Assembly: GCA_002803225.1 (NCBI GenBank)
Contig: NXFV01001539.1
Location: 24,101-88,100 of the forward strand
Direction of reading: 5' to 3'
DNA from: Gamarada debralockiae
Lineage: Eukaryota > Ascomycota > Leotiomycetes > Helotiales > Hyphodiscaceae
DNA: 64,000 bases
The notes beneath the pieces were generated by a model. It saw only the letters and a program-made list of their open reading frames with translations. It did no database searches and was not told the origin of the DNA. Made by a program: the position numbers and the translations under genes. Positions 34,421-46,087 of the stretch are shown here, piece by piece; the stretch's first letter is position 1; each line of letters begins with the position of its first letter.

Positions 34421-34635
34421 CACCAGGGGGTGCAGGAATTCGCTCACCACTCTGAAAATTCAACCCTTAATAACTTTACAACGCAAAGTCCAAATGAGCT
34501 ATAAAGTACACCACCTTGATCGCGAAGAAGAGGCCTTCAAATTTTGTACCAAAAGTTTTTAAAATATATCATTCCTTGAAGGGTTGTGGTCGTATTTTTT
34601 TTGAAGTGGTGAGCGAATTCCTGCACCCCCTGGTG
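34421..34635. mobile_element. 215-bp MITE-like inverted-repeat element B
   Basis: Left end CACCAGGGGGTGCAGGAATT continues CGCTCACCACT; the right end (34605-34635) is the reverse complement, about 31 bp perfect. CAT lies on both sides (34418-34420 and 34636-34638), a likely 3-bp target duplication. Non-coding. Length and the first 12 bases match element A at 9867, though the interiors differ. Confidence 0.75.
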
Positions 34636-36625
34636 CATGATTGATCATGCATTCGAGCGGCCGCATCACGTGTGATATTGCCCAATGAGCATGCGGGAAC
34701 GAAGGGAACATGGGTGCCAGCCTGCGGCTCACACGAAGTCTTCGAAATTCGATAAAGCAATGGAAATTAAGAAAGAGATAATAGAATAATCTTTTCATCA
34801 GTGCATGGTCAGTGAAATCGATAAAGTTTCAGGGTGGCTTACAAGCATGTAAGTATGTAAACGATCACGTGACTGGGGCTTAAGAGCCGCCAGCTGCGTT
34901 TCTGAAACCGATTTCGCTTCCGAACTGTAAAACTCAGTTCAACAACGATTCATTAATCTCTTGCGTATCAAACTTGGCATTTTCCTTTTATCAATCACTT
35001 CTGCCCCTCATCCATCCGTTTGCCGTCCTCCTTAGCCGCCCCCACCTCCGCCTTCCCACCATTTTCTTTTCGCCCAACCACTACCTCCCTCTCATCCCCC
35101 CGAAGTCTCATCAGCCATCATCTGCTTATAATCCCTTTCCCAGTCCTCATACGTCTGATACAAGTACTTCTGAGCTGCCGGATGGTTACGGTAGTACGTC
35201 TCATGACCAATCTCGCAGACACCCTCCTCCTTCCCCCTGTGGTCGACGCAGAAAGCCCGATCTCATAGAAGACAGAGTTTGGTTGGGAGGCTGTCTTTAA
35301 GGTAGGGGTTTCTTCAACCGCATTCTATTGTGGACGTGACATCATCAGCGATATGGTCCTGGGGGATTTATTAGCCTACTGAATTAAAAGACAGTTTGGT
35401 GCGAGGTGGAGAAAGGGACACCATTGTGTAATGTACGATGGAGATTGGATCTTGCTGGATTGGGTGGGCTCGAACATGAGCTGGTGCTCGGGATGACAAT
35501 GGAGTCAGCAATTTCACTGAGCTCCAACCTCCAGCCACAGTCGATCTTTATGCCTGAGGCTCTAAAAATAGAGAGCAGTAAATATAGCCGAGCGTATCGC
35601 ACCTGCACAGATCGCCCGACTCTCTTGCACGAAACTTTCCTCCTTTTTAATATAAATCTAAATGAATTATTATAGATTATTTAGAACTTATTTTTCTCAA
35701 GTTAACTCGAGTTGTAAACCACGAGAACATTGTTAAAGCATAGAAAAAGCATATATTCAAATCAGAACGTGCGGAAGTGTAATAATCAAAGTATAATTAA
35801 TCAATCTCTATACAAGTTATTTAGAAGAAAATACACAAGCGGGAATCAGAGATAGTTGAAATGAGACTAGGGTGTTGTAAATTAAATTATGTTCTTTTGT
35901 ACTAAGATATTTGTGATTTAGTGGCGAGAATCGAAAATGATAGGGGATTCTCGCCTCGCAGGGATGCGGGTAACACTTTCGGGCTGGTTCGGGAATAGGG
36001 ACCCTAGAGACCAACTTTGTGCGTGACATGTAATTAATTTGCAGTGAGAAGGGACGAGATTTAAAAGCAAGAGATTCGATTAGATAGGGAACAATCCAGA
36101 AAATGTGAGACTATCACAAGATTGGACGTTGTGGACAGAAACGACTCGCCTTTGCTTCGGTCTGCTTCATAGTTCTGTAGAATTGATTGTAGAATTGATG
36201 TGGTTGATCGTTGATGAAATATTCTCACTAGGAAGCTCTCGAAGGAGTAGCAAATTGGCAACTGGAAAGCTCGATTATTGCTGGAGGCCTTCAGAGAGGA
36301 AGGCTCGTGCCTTATTATCCTCTCTGGCACCAAGATATTGATGATCCATAAAAATCCAAGCGAATTCTATTTATTACCCTCTCTTTTCTCGGACACACTC
36401 TCTCGTTCGCTGATTTCTTTTGAGTAGGTGACAACAACACTCTCTGAAGTTTGGAGGAAGAGACCGTTGCTCATTATCATGTCGGGATATTGACCGCAGT
36501 AGCAAAGTTTGAAACAAACTCATCGCTGGTCTCCGTCATCTTTCTTCGTTCCTTCTGGATGTACTCGTAATGAAGCCACGCCGGTGCCTCAACACTCGTA
36601 CGTCACCATTGAGTAGGAGAACATG
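34636..36625. other. Long gene-free stretch
   Basis: About 2 kb. 34960-35300 is pyrimidine-rich and promoter-like but no supported gene follows; 35640-36080 is AT-rich. Frames on both strands lack recognisable motifs. Confidence 0.4.
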
Positions 36626-37789
36626 CTACTTCGTTTCTTCATCAACCACCGTCCCCTCATCCAGGCCCACTTGCCCAGAAGCAATCACACTCGCCATCTC
36701 AATCGGAAACCTCCTCTCAGGATGCTCCTCCGTCGGCTGCGTATAAAGATTCTCACCCCTCGGATCCACGAAAACTATCTTCTCAGATTTCAGCATCAAC
36801 TCCGGATTCCCTTCCCCTCCCTCCCTCTTCTCCGCTTCAACCCTCTCCCTCTCCTCCCTCCCCGCTTCCCATTCCTCCTGACTCGGCTGCGACCATCCCG
36901 GGGGAATATCCAGATCTAGAAAAATTCTGCCTACGCCCTCCTCAATCGGAATATCGATCCGCATCAACATGCCATTACTCCCAAGTATTGAGAGTCCTCC
37001 AACAACGACATCCCCAAGCATAACACCATTCCGTTCCTTCATCCCATCAACTTGCCACTCCTCAGGAGGGGCCAGCACGTAGAAATTGATTCCATTCTCC
37101 GCGCCCTCAATCTTGTTCATCCTCTCGACCTCAAAAACACTTACGTTCTGCCCCGCATCCCCAGGAGCAGTATTCGGCGTATCCAGAATCGCCGCATAAG
37201 CCGCCGCCAAACCTGGGACTCTTTCCTCAGGAACGTAGATGCTCATCTGCTTAATCCCATATCCAAACGTAGGATGCTTGATAGAGGTTTCGTTGATGGG
37301 AACGCGGAGGGGGCGTGGCGTAACATCATGACAAAAAAACGGCAGCTCACCCCTCTGCCATCCCTCCTCTCCACCGATTCTCGGGAACGTAACTTTCCAT
37401 CTCAACTCCTCACCGTCAGGCCTCCTTCTTCCTCCCTCCACCGGCTCCATATACCTAATCTTCCCTGCTTCTCCATCAAGCTTCTCCAACCGCCCATTAA
37501 CCCCCTTCCAATTCCCCTCCGCGTCCCCTGGATCCGTAAACGCGAAATCAATAATCCCAAATTTGCGATCCCCCCACCAATGTCCCTCCCTGTTCTTCGG
37601 GTCGTCGTTTATGAAAGATATGAATTCAATATAAGAACCATCCTCAAAACAAACCAGCTTATTCTCCGTCTTGCCATCGGCGTGCCTGCCACCTGGTGTA
37701 ACTGTGAAATTCTTTGGTATCCAGGCGGGGAGGGAGAGGAGTTGGAGGTACGGAAGGAGGATTATTATGTGGTCGAGGTAGGGCGGCAT
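36626..37789 (-). CDS. Glyoxalase-like domain protein
   Basis: Single exon, 387 aa from ATG 37789 (MPPYLDHIIILLPYLQLL); the frame is open further upstream (ATG 37936) but the domain starts here. PF13468-type glyoxalase-like features: LDHIIILLP at the start, FTVTPGGRHADGKTENKLVCF, the strand and helix SYIEFISFIND, and a second half beginning HPTFGYGIKQMSIYVPEE with a VFEVERMN strand. The two halves suggest the double beta-alpha-beta-beta-beta fold of the vicinal-oxygen-chelate superfamily. The His of LDH and Glu of EFISF could be metal ligands (inferred). A charged linker (REERERVEAEKREGGEG) precedes the C-terminus. Substrate unknown. Confidence 0.82.
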   Translation of the reverse strand: MPPYLDHIIILLPYLQLLSLPAWIPKNFTVTPGGRHADGKTENKLVCFEDGSYIEFISFINDDPKNREGHWWGDRKFGIIDFAFTDPGDAEGNWKGVNGRLEKLDGEAGKIRYMEPVEGGRRRPDGEELRWKVTFPRIGGEEGWQRGELPFFCHDVTPRPLRVPINETSIKHPTFGYGIKQMSIYVPEERVPGLAAAYAAILDTPNTAPGDAGQNVSVFEVERMNKIEGAENGINFYVLAPPEEWQVDGMKERNGVMLGDVVVGGLSILGSNGMLMRIDIPIEEGVGRIFLDLDIPPGWSQPSQEEWEAGREERERVEAEKREGGEGNPELMLKSEKIVFVDPRGENLYTQPTEEHPERRFPIEMASVIASGQVGLDEGTVVDEETK

Positions 37790-38544
37790 ATTGGCGGTAT
37801 CAGGAGATGTGGGAGGGGAAAAGGTTGTAACCGTGGGCGACAGTGCGTTTGATGGGAAATTGGACGTATTTGTAGGTGGAGCGGGAGAATTGATGATATA
37901 ATAAACCGGCAGGAGGCTGTCGTTTCGAGGTTTCATGCAGAAGGAATCTGCAAGGCTGAGGCGCAGCCTGATGTTTGACTCAGGGCGAGCACGAGAATTA
38001 ATGTGGAAGCAACTGGGAGGCAATCAACTTATTTCGGCTCACGTGGTGACAGATTGCCAGATTACGGATCTTGTAGTAATTATCCAAAAGTCGAAGGACT
38101 TTGTGGATCTTTATGGACGCTGGAAAATTGGAGGATGCTTTTGAGCACCGCTTTTGGGTTCCGAGTCGCCTTGAAGTGTACTTATTCAAGGGCCCCCCCC
38201 ACAAAGAGGCCATTTTGAAGATACGAAGCTTCTGATTGAGGTATTAGGATGGATATTGTGAACGGCAAAGTTCAAAGTTTGAAGATTATTGTAGTCAGCC
38301 TCCATGGTGACGGTGGAGTTGACTGCAAGTGGGAACATTTCTGAGCAGAAAGCTATCTTGTCATTCGTGTGAATTGAGCATAGGTATTGTATCTTCTCCA
38401 TTATCGTAGTTGAAATAGAAAGGATTTTGTGTATCTCAACTCCCTTAAACGCCATCTGCATGCTCCTCTTTTAACTAACCATCGTGGAAATGAACCATCA
38501 CTCATCTCACATATACACTCGTTCGTTCCAGTATCTTCTTTAAC
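37790..38544. other. Intergenic
   Basis: 755 bp between the start of the glyoxalase-like gene and the stop of arg8 (both minus). No supported feature. Confidence 0.4.
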
Positions 38545-40141
38545 TCAGTTCGGCAAATCAACTTCACCGCCGAATTGCTTCCCTTGCGGTCCCTCGCCAG
38601 ACATAACGACGACACTCATGGCCTCATCCAATATCGCAAATCCCTCTTCGATCTCTGCCTCTGTGATCGTCAATGAAGGTACGAAACGTAACGTATTCGT
38701 GCCGGCAGTGATGACCAACAATCCTCTCTCGCGGGCAGCTGTCACGAGTGTCGTAGGATCTTGGGATAATTGCAACCCAAGATGAAGCCCTCTTCCCCTA
38801 ATCTCGTTGACCAAACCAGGGTACTTGTTTTGCAGATCCTGGAAATGCTTGATGAAGATCTTGTTCTTAACAAGTACATCTGCTTGCAGTGCAGGGTCGG
38901 ACAGTCGCGACACGATGTAGTGTGCCAATCGACTTCCCAGAGGGTTTCCACCAAATGTCGTCCCGTGGTCCCCCACAACAATCTTCTCCGACACCGCGTC
39001 GCTGACAATCGTAGCACCAATAGGAAAGCCATTCCCCAGCGCCTTGGCCGTCGTGATTATATCCGGATGCGCCTCTTTTGGTAGACTGGCATGAGCCCAG
39101 AAAGTTCCTGTTCGAGATAATCCACATTGGATCTCGTCGTAAATCAGCACTGCTCCCACCTCCCTACACCTCTTAGCCAACGCCATCAAGAACTCCTCCG
39201 TTGCCACAATGACACCTCCCTCTCCCTGAATCGGCTCGACAATAACACCGCATGTATTCTCCGTAACCAAATCCTTCACCGCGTCGACATCATTGTAAGT
39301 CCCATATCTGAACCCCGGCAACATCGGTGCGAAAGGCTGCTGGTATTTTGGGTTCGGCGTAGCGGACAAACTCCCCATTGTACGGCCATGGAATGAGTTT
39401 TGGAAAGACACAACTTCGTGCTTGGCACCAGAGGGATCGAGGACTTTCCCGGATTTGCGTGCGAATTTTATAGCGGCTTCGTTAGCTTCGGAGCCGGAGT
39501 TGCAGATGAATACTGCCTTCGCATTGTGCATGGAGCCTGACTCGAGCGTTTTTTGGACGAGGAGTTCGGAGAGGGCGCCGGTCCAGGGGTTGTGGTAGAG
39601 ATTTGAGGTATGTATTAATGTTTTGGCCTATCATATAATTCCCAAGTCAGCAAGATGTGTGTTTGAAGAGGATTGGAGTAGGATGTTCGCACCTGCTGAG
39701 CGATGAGTTTGCTCATCTCAGGATCACAATGTCCCAACGCATTAACTGCGATTCCGGCAGTGAAATCCAAGTATTTTCGATTCTCGACATCCCACAGATA
39801 ACATCCTTCTCCCTTCACGAACATTGGTGGTGGCCGAACGTAGGTCTTTACCATATAGGGTGCTTGTTCGTTGACGAGAGCTGCGGTTGCGGAGTCTGCT
39901 GGGGGATCGGGGTTGGAGAGTTGTGCTTCTCTCTGTAGGACAGGTAATCAGTCAATCGCTTCATTCGTTGGCAATTGCGGATCAAACTTACGTAGATCTC
40001 ATTCCTGACTCCTTCAGAGAGATTTGTCTTCGCGGCAGTTGCTTGCGAAGCATTCCTCTTCAACACGCCATTGGTTGACGAAGGCATGTTGCTGGCTTTC
40101 AGAGTAGCAGCAACACGCTTTGCAGATATTCGAAATGCCAT
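38545..40141 (-). CDS. arg8: Acetylornithine aminotransferase, mitochondrial
   Basis: Catalyses N-acetylglutamate semialdehyde plus glutamate to N-acetylornithine plus 2-oxoglutarate in arginine biosynthesis. Exons 39992-40141, 39693-39932 and 38545-39627 (introns 59 and 65 nt), 490 aa. The N-terminus is a mitochondrial presequence ([18 protein letters not shown]; basic, no acids). Class III aminotransferase signatures: [37 protein letters not shown] (cofactor phosphate), [36 protein letters not shown] (the Asp that contacts the pyridine nitrogen) and [15 protein letters not shown] with the cofactor lysine at about residue 325. [14 protein letters not shown] follows. All key residues are present. 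Confidence 0.95.
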
Positions 40142-41246
40142 TTTGAACAATTTGTATGGCACAATGAAGTGGTGAGAGTGAGCAACAGCGGGTTGTTGTC
40201 GGAGGGCGCAGAGAGCCTATTATGCGTCACTCAGGCCTTCACAATCTTAGCGTTATCGGCCTATGCAGCCGAATTTTTCTTCTTGCGGCCGCGCGTGACT
40301 GAAAATTCTTGGAAGTAGAACTTGTAAACTCCTCACAAATATTAAAATGTGAGTCGAATTGAAATATGGGAGTTTCTACAAGTGAAATATGATAGTCGTT
40401 TTTCCTACCTCTGAAATAAAATCGGAGAGGAATATGGAAGGAAAAAAGCCTCACCAGATTTCTCTTCTTGAGAGTCGCCCCTCAACGCCTGACAATTTCC
40501 CCACATTTTCCACAGGGTCTTCAGGGTCCCACGTGACTTAGAGATTATTCAACACTTGTGCTTCTTCTCCTGAAATGTCACTGTTCTTTTTTCAATTCGA
40601 ATATTTACATTCCTAGAGTGAAGCAGTTCTTGTATCATTGAGAGAGCGTTCGTGGATTGTGGGAGTCCTAGGAAACGTCGAAATGGATAGTGGCTGTCTC
40701 TCAGGCTTGCTAGAACCAGTATATATTTTCGAAGTGTGCGGCCCCTGAATCCTTGGCTACCCAATGCAAAACAAAGCATATGGAGATGGAAGGAATTTAG
40801 CAAACAAGAGAACGTTTTCCGAAAATGGTGTTTGATGTCGAGATCTACTCTGGAACCTTTCCTATTTAGGATCCTTGCTCTACAGTAAGTAGACAGGATG
40901 GCGCAAAAGATGCCTTCAATTTCCTAGAATCCAAGAATCCAATCTCTGTTGGGCTGATCTCAACGGATTTCGGACATTTCTTTGGACTATGAACGGAAAA
41001 TGAAGAAAGATACCAGTCCGAATTGAAGGCCTTCCAAAGCTGCACACATAATAAGACGGATCAAATTCCGCTCCGCTGCCTCGCCAACGTCATTCAGCTC
41101 ACCCACTTCAAGCTCAGCTGTTCTCATGTCAAACCACCTTCTATTAACTCCATGAACCATCTTGGAAGGTCCACAATTACCGTCAAGCGTCAACAAATCT
41201 TGAACTCAGCGATCTCGTTACAAAACCAGCGCATCGATAAACCAAA
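40142..41246. other. Intergenic between divergent arg8 and GST
   Basis: About 1.1 kb, presumably two promoters. No supported gene; I found no clear TGACTC-type (Gcn4/CpcA) site close to the arg8 start, although TGACGAACG-like words are not diagnostic. Confidence 0.4.
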
Positions 41247-42175
41247 ATGGCATCAACACAAGCCGCCAAACGCCAAAAGAGCTCCAAAGACGTCCCTTAC
41301 GAGCGTATGTATTCGAAGACCCAACATTTCCGATCCGGGACTCTTTCTTGAGATTTTGCTCTTCCATCATGTCTGAGGAGTCTCTACTCCAAACTTCATC
41401 CCCATAAAGTAATTTGCTGACCCCCCGATCTTCTGCAGTCCTCTATTGGCCTGGCACCCCTGGAAGGGGAGAACACATCCGCCTTGCCCTCGAAGAGGCA
41501 GGCGCAGAATACACAGACAGTGCACATGATAAAAATGGTGTCGAGAAAGTCTTAGCTGCAATTGACGCCAAAAGTACCGGCGACGAGCTCAACCCTCCCA
41601 CTTGTGCACCTCCGATCCTTAGGCATGGCGACCTCAAAATCAGCCAAACGCCAAACATCCTCCTATACCTAGGGCCGCGACTTGGTCTCGTACCATCGGC
41701 AGATGAGGACGAAGACGCAATTTATAAGATCAATGCCCTCACTTTGACAGCGCTCGACGGCCTGTCAAACGAAGCCCATGATTGCCACCACCCTGTCGCG
41801 ACAGGCAAATACTATGAAGATCAAAAGGAGGAGGCCAAGACAAAATCTGCAGATTACATTGCCAATCGGCTTCCCAAATTCCTTGGCTACTTTGAGCGCG
41901 TGTTGACGGGTGCAGCCAGCAAGGGCGGAAAATGGCTATATGGAGGGAAATTATCATATGCAGATCTGGTATTATTCCAGTGTTTGGATGGAGTGAAATT
42001 CGCATTTCCGAATGCGATGGCTAGGTTGGAGAAGGAAGGGAAGTATAGACATGTCTTTGCGCTTTATGACTCGGTCAAGGACAGGCCGAGAATTAAGGAA
42101 TACTTGGCGAGTGAGAGGAGGCAGAAGTACTCGAATGGGATTTACAGACACTACCCCGAGTTGGATGAGGAGTGA
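41247..42175 (+). CDS. Glutathione S-transferase
   Basis: Exons 41247-41304 and 41439-42175, intron 134 nt (GTATGT...TCTGCAG), phase 1; 264 aa. N-domain: LLYWPGTPGRGEHIRLALEE (thioredoxin-like strand and first helix), cis-Pro region CAPPILRHGDLKISQTPNIL, in which the usual SNAIL/QS motif appears as SQTPNIL. C-domain: SADYIANRLPKFLGYFERVL, KWLYGGKLSYADLVLFQCLDG (the conserved N-capping box SYADL) and MARLEKEGKYRHVFALYDSV. This pattern fits the sigma/alpha/mu-like group of fungal GSTs. Cytosolic conjugation of glutathione is the family role; the substrate is not predictable. Confidence 0.9.
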
Positions 42176-42910
42176 TTGGAAATGCTCGAATAATACAAGG
42201 ATGTAGATTACGTGTTCACCGACTTTCAGCCTTCGGTCGTTCCTAGACACGATTTCCACAGCGCAAGTTCACTCTGGTCTTCTGTTGGAGGACAAGAGCC
42301 TTTTGTCATGCATCGCATTTCCTGCACCTTGTGTTGTCCAAATCCTTCATCAAGTGATCCAGGCACTTTCAATATCTGATTCCATTGGTCCTCATCTTCT
42401 ACAAGAGAAGAAGCCCTTTATCTACAAAACGGCCCGCGATCTTACTAGATCCTTCGTTCCCTCCAACGAAGTCGCAGAGAATTCCAAATACCAAAAGCCT
42501 TCCAAACACAGCCCCTTTACTCCACGAACGAGGTTCGCGAAAGTGACAAATACGGAAGCCTCAAAAGCACGGCATTATTCTTCCGCATAAACGTTGTAGT
42601 ACCGGTTGGATTAAAATAGGAAACACTGCATAGACCCAATGTTATGACTGAATAATGGCGCAACGGTTCTCCAGCCCCGACTCCCAGTTGAGATTGTGCG
42701 TGCTGTCTAGTTCTCTTTACTATTCTTCACCAAAAAGCCACAAAGACCCCTCCATCTGATCTAGTATCTATAAATGCCACTGTGAGGCACAAGGAGAATT
42801 AAGCTTGAGATATCTTCAACTGGAAGTCTACCGGTAGATCTTTATCGTCGCCTCTCGTCATTTGGCCCGATAGTACAACCAGTCATTGATCACTGAAACA
42901 TCTTTCCGCA
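42176..42910. other. Intergenic
   Basis: 735 bp, includes the promoter of the hydrophobin-like gene. A 101-codon frame (42285-42590) has no motif and is not called. Confidence 0.4.
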
Positions 42911-43488
42911 ATGAAACTTGCTATAATTACCACGCTCGCCCTATCTTCGTCGACCCTGGCTACCGATTTCTTCTGTGAGCCGAACACGATCGGCGGCTGC
43001 TGCATCCTCTTCACAGACTTCAACAACGTCGGATTGGGCTGGGATTGTTCGTCATCTCTCCACCCCATTGACTCTTCACTAGCCCTTGCCCTTTCTATTC
43101 CCAATCACATGCATCCCATCACACAACTAGATCTCAGCTAACATCATCAAGGCGTCGACGCAACACCCGTCGTCTTCACCAACTCTGCTGGAGACACAGA
43201 ATGGTCCTGCGCCTCCAGAACGCCAGGATGCTGCGCTGCAACTATCGTCAGTCTTCAGCCTATCTCGTCCCCCTTTCTAAGGTTTCCCGGAATGCTCTGA
43301 GCTAATGAGGCTGACATTTGGCCTGCGTTCAGATCGTTGACAAACGTGCTACTACACCGCCAAATCCTTGGCAGTGTGACCAGCCTATCGACCCATCCGC
43401 AACCTCGACAACACCACCGCCGACCACATCAACGAGTTCGACATCAACATTTTCGCCTACTACGACTATTACTACAATCGTAAATTAG
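42911..43488 (+). CDS. Small secreted hydrophobin-like protein, eight cysteines
   Basis: Exons 42911-43046, 43152-43246 and 43333-43488 (introns 105 and 86 nt, in phase), 128 aa. A signal peptide is clear (MKLAIITTLALSSSTLATDF). The eight Cys follow C-CC-C-C-CC-C: FFC, GGCC, GWDC (Cys codon split by intron 1), WSC, PGCC and WQC. Spacings are 7, 14, 18, 6 and 18 residues; class I hydrophobins allow 5-8, 17-39, 8-23, 5-6 and 6-18, so only the second spacing is short. The tail is Thr/Ser/Pro-rich (TTPPPTTSTSSTSTFSPTTT), likely O-glycosylated. Hydrophobins coat aerial hyphae and spores. Hydrophobin-like is safer than hydrophobin. Confidence 0.72.
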
Positions 43489-43917
43489 GCGTAGGAGAAT
43501 TAAAAGATCCCATTGGGATATGGAGTGAAGGTCGGAAGCAATAGAAATGACGAGAGCTATCGTTTCAGTTGGAAGTGTCCTTGAACTCCGATCTCTTTCT
43601 CAAATTTTAACGTTTCTTTGCAGCCATCCCAGTTTTGGACTTTTTCCAAAGTACAATTTTCACGGTATCTGAGATTTCCTGGGAAAAGGAGAGCTTGCTT
43701 TGGTTGTATAGGATGCCTTTAGTGGAGGTCTGATTGAATGGAATGCAAAAGGGTTGACATCGGGACTCTTCCCAAAATGATTCTGGCGATTCCCGGTAAT
43801 ACTAGTATTGTAATACGCACTCCCCTGCCTCAATTGCAAGTTAAACTAGTTCCGAGCTCTTCAGAGAAGGATAAAATCTCGATAACTATTAAAATCTTTG
43901 TTTGGGCCGAGCATTAG
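43489..43917. other. Intergenic, start of AT-rich island
   Basis: No gene. Base composition shifts toward AT after about 43850 and stays so to about 49440 with short GC-richer islands. Confidence 0.4.
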
Positions 43918-44583
43918 CTCGCATTGATGAGTACCATGCAACAGGTCGATTCTAAGCTACGTACACAAAATTACCGACGGTGAGGGTTTCATCAATTCCA
44001 CTATTTAATTGGCCAATTGGTTATTTAAATGACGAACTATTTTCCAAATTAGATTATTTAATCCGCTAATCTCTATAGCAATCATAAACGAAAGCGCTGT
44101 CGATCGGCGCTGCGATCGGTACTAAACCACGCTGTTGCTAAGCCCCTAGCCCCTGAAATGCCCTGAAAATTTATTATGTCTACACCTGTGCTCAAGACCT
44201 TCGACTATCTTAAAAGTCAGTCTCTAGATTATTATATATACAGTTAAATGCCTTAGGATCTTTATTGGGTAATGTGTACTTTAAGAGAGGTTTAGAGGAC
44301 TTAAATGTTGTGTAAGAAGGAAATTCATGGGGGCATAGCCACTGTACGACAGGCAGGTTCAGGGCATTTTAGGGCAAATATATTAAGCGTTAATCTAAAG
44401 AGACTCCTCTTTAGCTTATAGAAGTCAAATGGAGTTATTTTACGAGTACTATAGAGTATTATGAATTAAATAATCTAATTCGGAAAACATTTAATTGATT
44501 ATTTATATTATATAATTCGTCAAGTTTAATGAATTAAGCGTTGAATTGATGAAATCCTCGCATTGATGAACACCATGCAACAG
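43918..44583. repeat. Direct repeats enclosing a degenerate inverted repeat
   Basis: A 27-bp direct repeat (CTCGCATTGATGAGTACCAT then GCAACAG, two mismatches) stands at 43918-43944 and 44557-44583. Inside it an imperfect inverted repeat runs from about 43985-44062 to 44465-44555: GGTTTCATCAATTC against its complement, and TTTTCCAAATTAGATTATTT against its complement with one mismatch. The interior is AT-rich and non-coding. It looks like a decayed DNA transposon or nested element. Confidence 0.55.
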
Positions 44584-44769
44584 ACCTTTATTAGCAATTC
44601 ACAACTCTATTTTCAACGAAAGTTGATGACTCACGATTCTCCAATCAGTAAGCCTTCTTGTCCCCCTACCATTCTTACAGCCATTGTTACATTGTGAAGC
44701 ATGACGTACGATATGACATTGCACTACGATCACCTGAGAACCCCTCAAATTAGTCTACAGGACTTCAGC

Positions 44770-45528
44770 GAATTCTTAATATACATCACTATCTTCTCTC
44801 GCTTGTCCTTTATTAACCTGTGCCTCTTTGGCCAATTTACGTAGGACCTGGAATGGGACAAGCGTTCATTAGTTTGTGCTTTGTAATTACAAGGCAAAGT
44901 CAAAGGAGAGAGAAAAGAATCAACTCACACGGTCCATCTTCCGGTTAAGCTTCCCATTAATCTTCGAACCCATCGCCCTCTCATGTACAAGCTAAAAGAC
45001 CTTCTAGTATGTCGCAAGGCTATCGGCTGACTTGACGCCTTTTAGTTTTCTCCCGCCTTTCCCTCGACGTTAGTTCAGCACCTAGTCGAAGAAGGCCTTG
45101 AGAGTACGGTGAGAGATGTTTGTATTGCCTGGACGGGGACCTTTCCAGTGTATTGGCAGAACCTGTAGATTAATTAGATCAGCGATACGACCACAGGACA
45201 CGATAGATAGAAAAAAAAGGGATACTTTCTGATACCATCGTTCCTCGATCCTATCGAGAAAGAGGAGACTATTATCTGCGTAATCCTCGTCTTCATTATT
45301 GGACTCGTCAGGGCCTTCTTGATTGAGGTAGTACTCGGGCGAATGGTCCCTTTCTTCTTCAGTAATCCACGATATATCTGCCTTATCCTCTCCTTCTATA
45401 TCAGTATCGATATCCGTCGGATTCGTATCGGAGTCGGTATCCCAAACGTCATTTTCCATGTCGAAGCAGTTGTCGTTGTCTGACCCATTGCTGTCGTCAG
45501 AAGAGTCTGGTATTATTCGACGCCGCAT
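44770..45528 (-). pseudogene. RIP-damaged DUF3435-like gene (tyrosine-recombinase-like), N-terminal part
   Basis: Starts MRRRIIPDSSDDSNGSD (45528), an acidic N-terminus, then DYADNSLLFLDRIEERWYQ. After an intron-like stretch the frames continue FCQYTGKVPVQAIQ, ISHRTLKAFFD, then RRGKGGRKLKGVKSADSLATY and ERAMGSKINGKLNRKMDR, interrupted by TAG/TAA at positions where relatives have Gln or Trp (C-to-T type changes), and VLRKLAKEAQVNK after another intron. This order resembles fungal DUF3435 proteins (annotated FluG-domain; related to captain tyrosine recombinases of Starship elements). Only the N-terminal third is visible and the catalytic residues are not seen. Family call from memory of motifs, moderate. 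Confidence 0.5.
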
Positions 45529-46087
45529 GTCGACTCGATCGGCAGGAGATGACGATTAACTCACACGAGAAAGTACGGGAGATGAGATGCCGGAGCAGCC
45601 TGCTGCCCAGGGAATTGCACCGGAGGGGAGAGAACGCGAGGGAAGAGAGTGAACTGGTTGAGGCCAAGAAATTTGGAGATGGAGGATGAAGGATAGAGTG
45701 GGGATAGACGGAATATAAGGGCCGCCATCTTGAGTCACAGCAGGATGGAGGGCATCCATTTTCTGCTCCCTGAAAAGGCCCCTCAAAAGGCGAAACGGAA
45801 ACTAGTTTCTCACTTGGATGATCCATCCACTTGCTCTTTTTTTGGTGTTCCTGTAGGCGGCTAACATTGTAGCCACGGTACGCGAAACGTTAGAGCGGCG
45901 CCAGAATTTTGGCAAGTCGGCCGAAAACAGCAGCCAATTTGCCGTTTGCTCGTTTAATTACTGCTTGATTCCTACAACTTGTGCAGGCTTACAGCTATGC
46001 TTATATGCTTATGCTTGATCCGGACCCCCATGCACCTGTGTCGGTATTCCGAATGACTACACGGCATTGGAGTCTACATTATCGTTC
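45529..46087. other. Upstream part of the damaged element
   Basis: Contains a 109-codon minus frame (45497-45826) of Ser/Pro-rich composition that probably belongs to the 5' region of the DUF3435-like relic. Nothing else supported. Confidence 0.35.

Noticed and set aside
34974..35300. 108-codon plus-strand frame
   Set aside because: Pyrimidine-rich, low-complexity translation typical of a promoter or UTR.
37052..37852. 266-codon plus-strand frame
   Set aside because: Antisense shadow of the glyoxalase-like gene; Arg/Pro/Leu-rich with no domain.
42285..42590. 101-codon frame downstream of the GST
   Set aside because: No motif; more likely 3' UTR and intergenic DNA.
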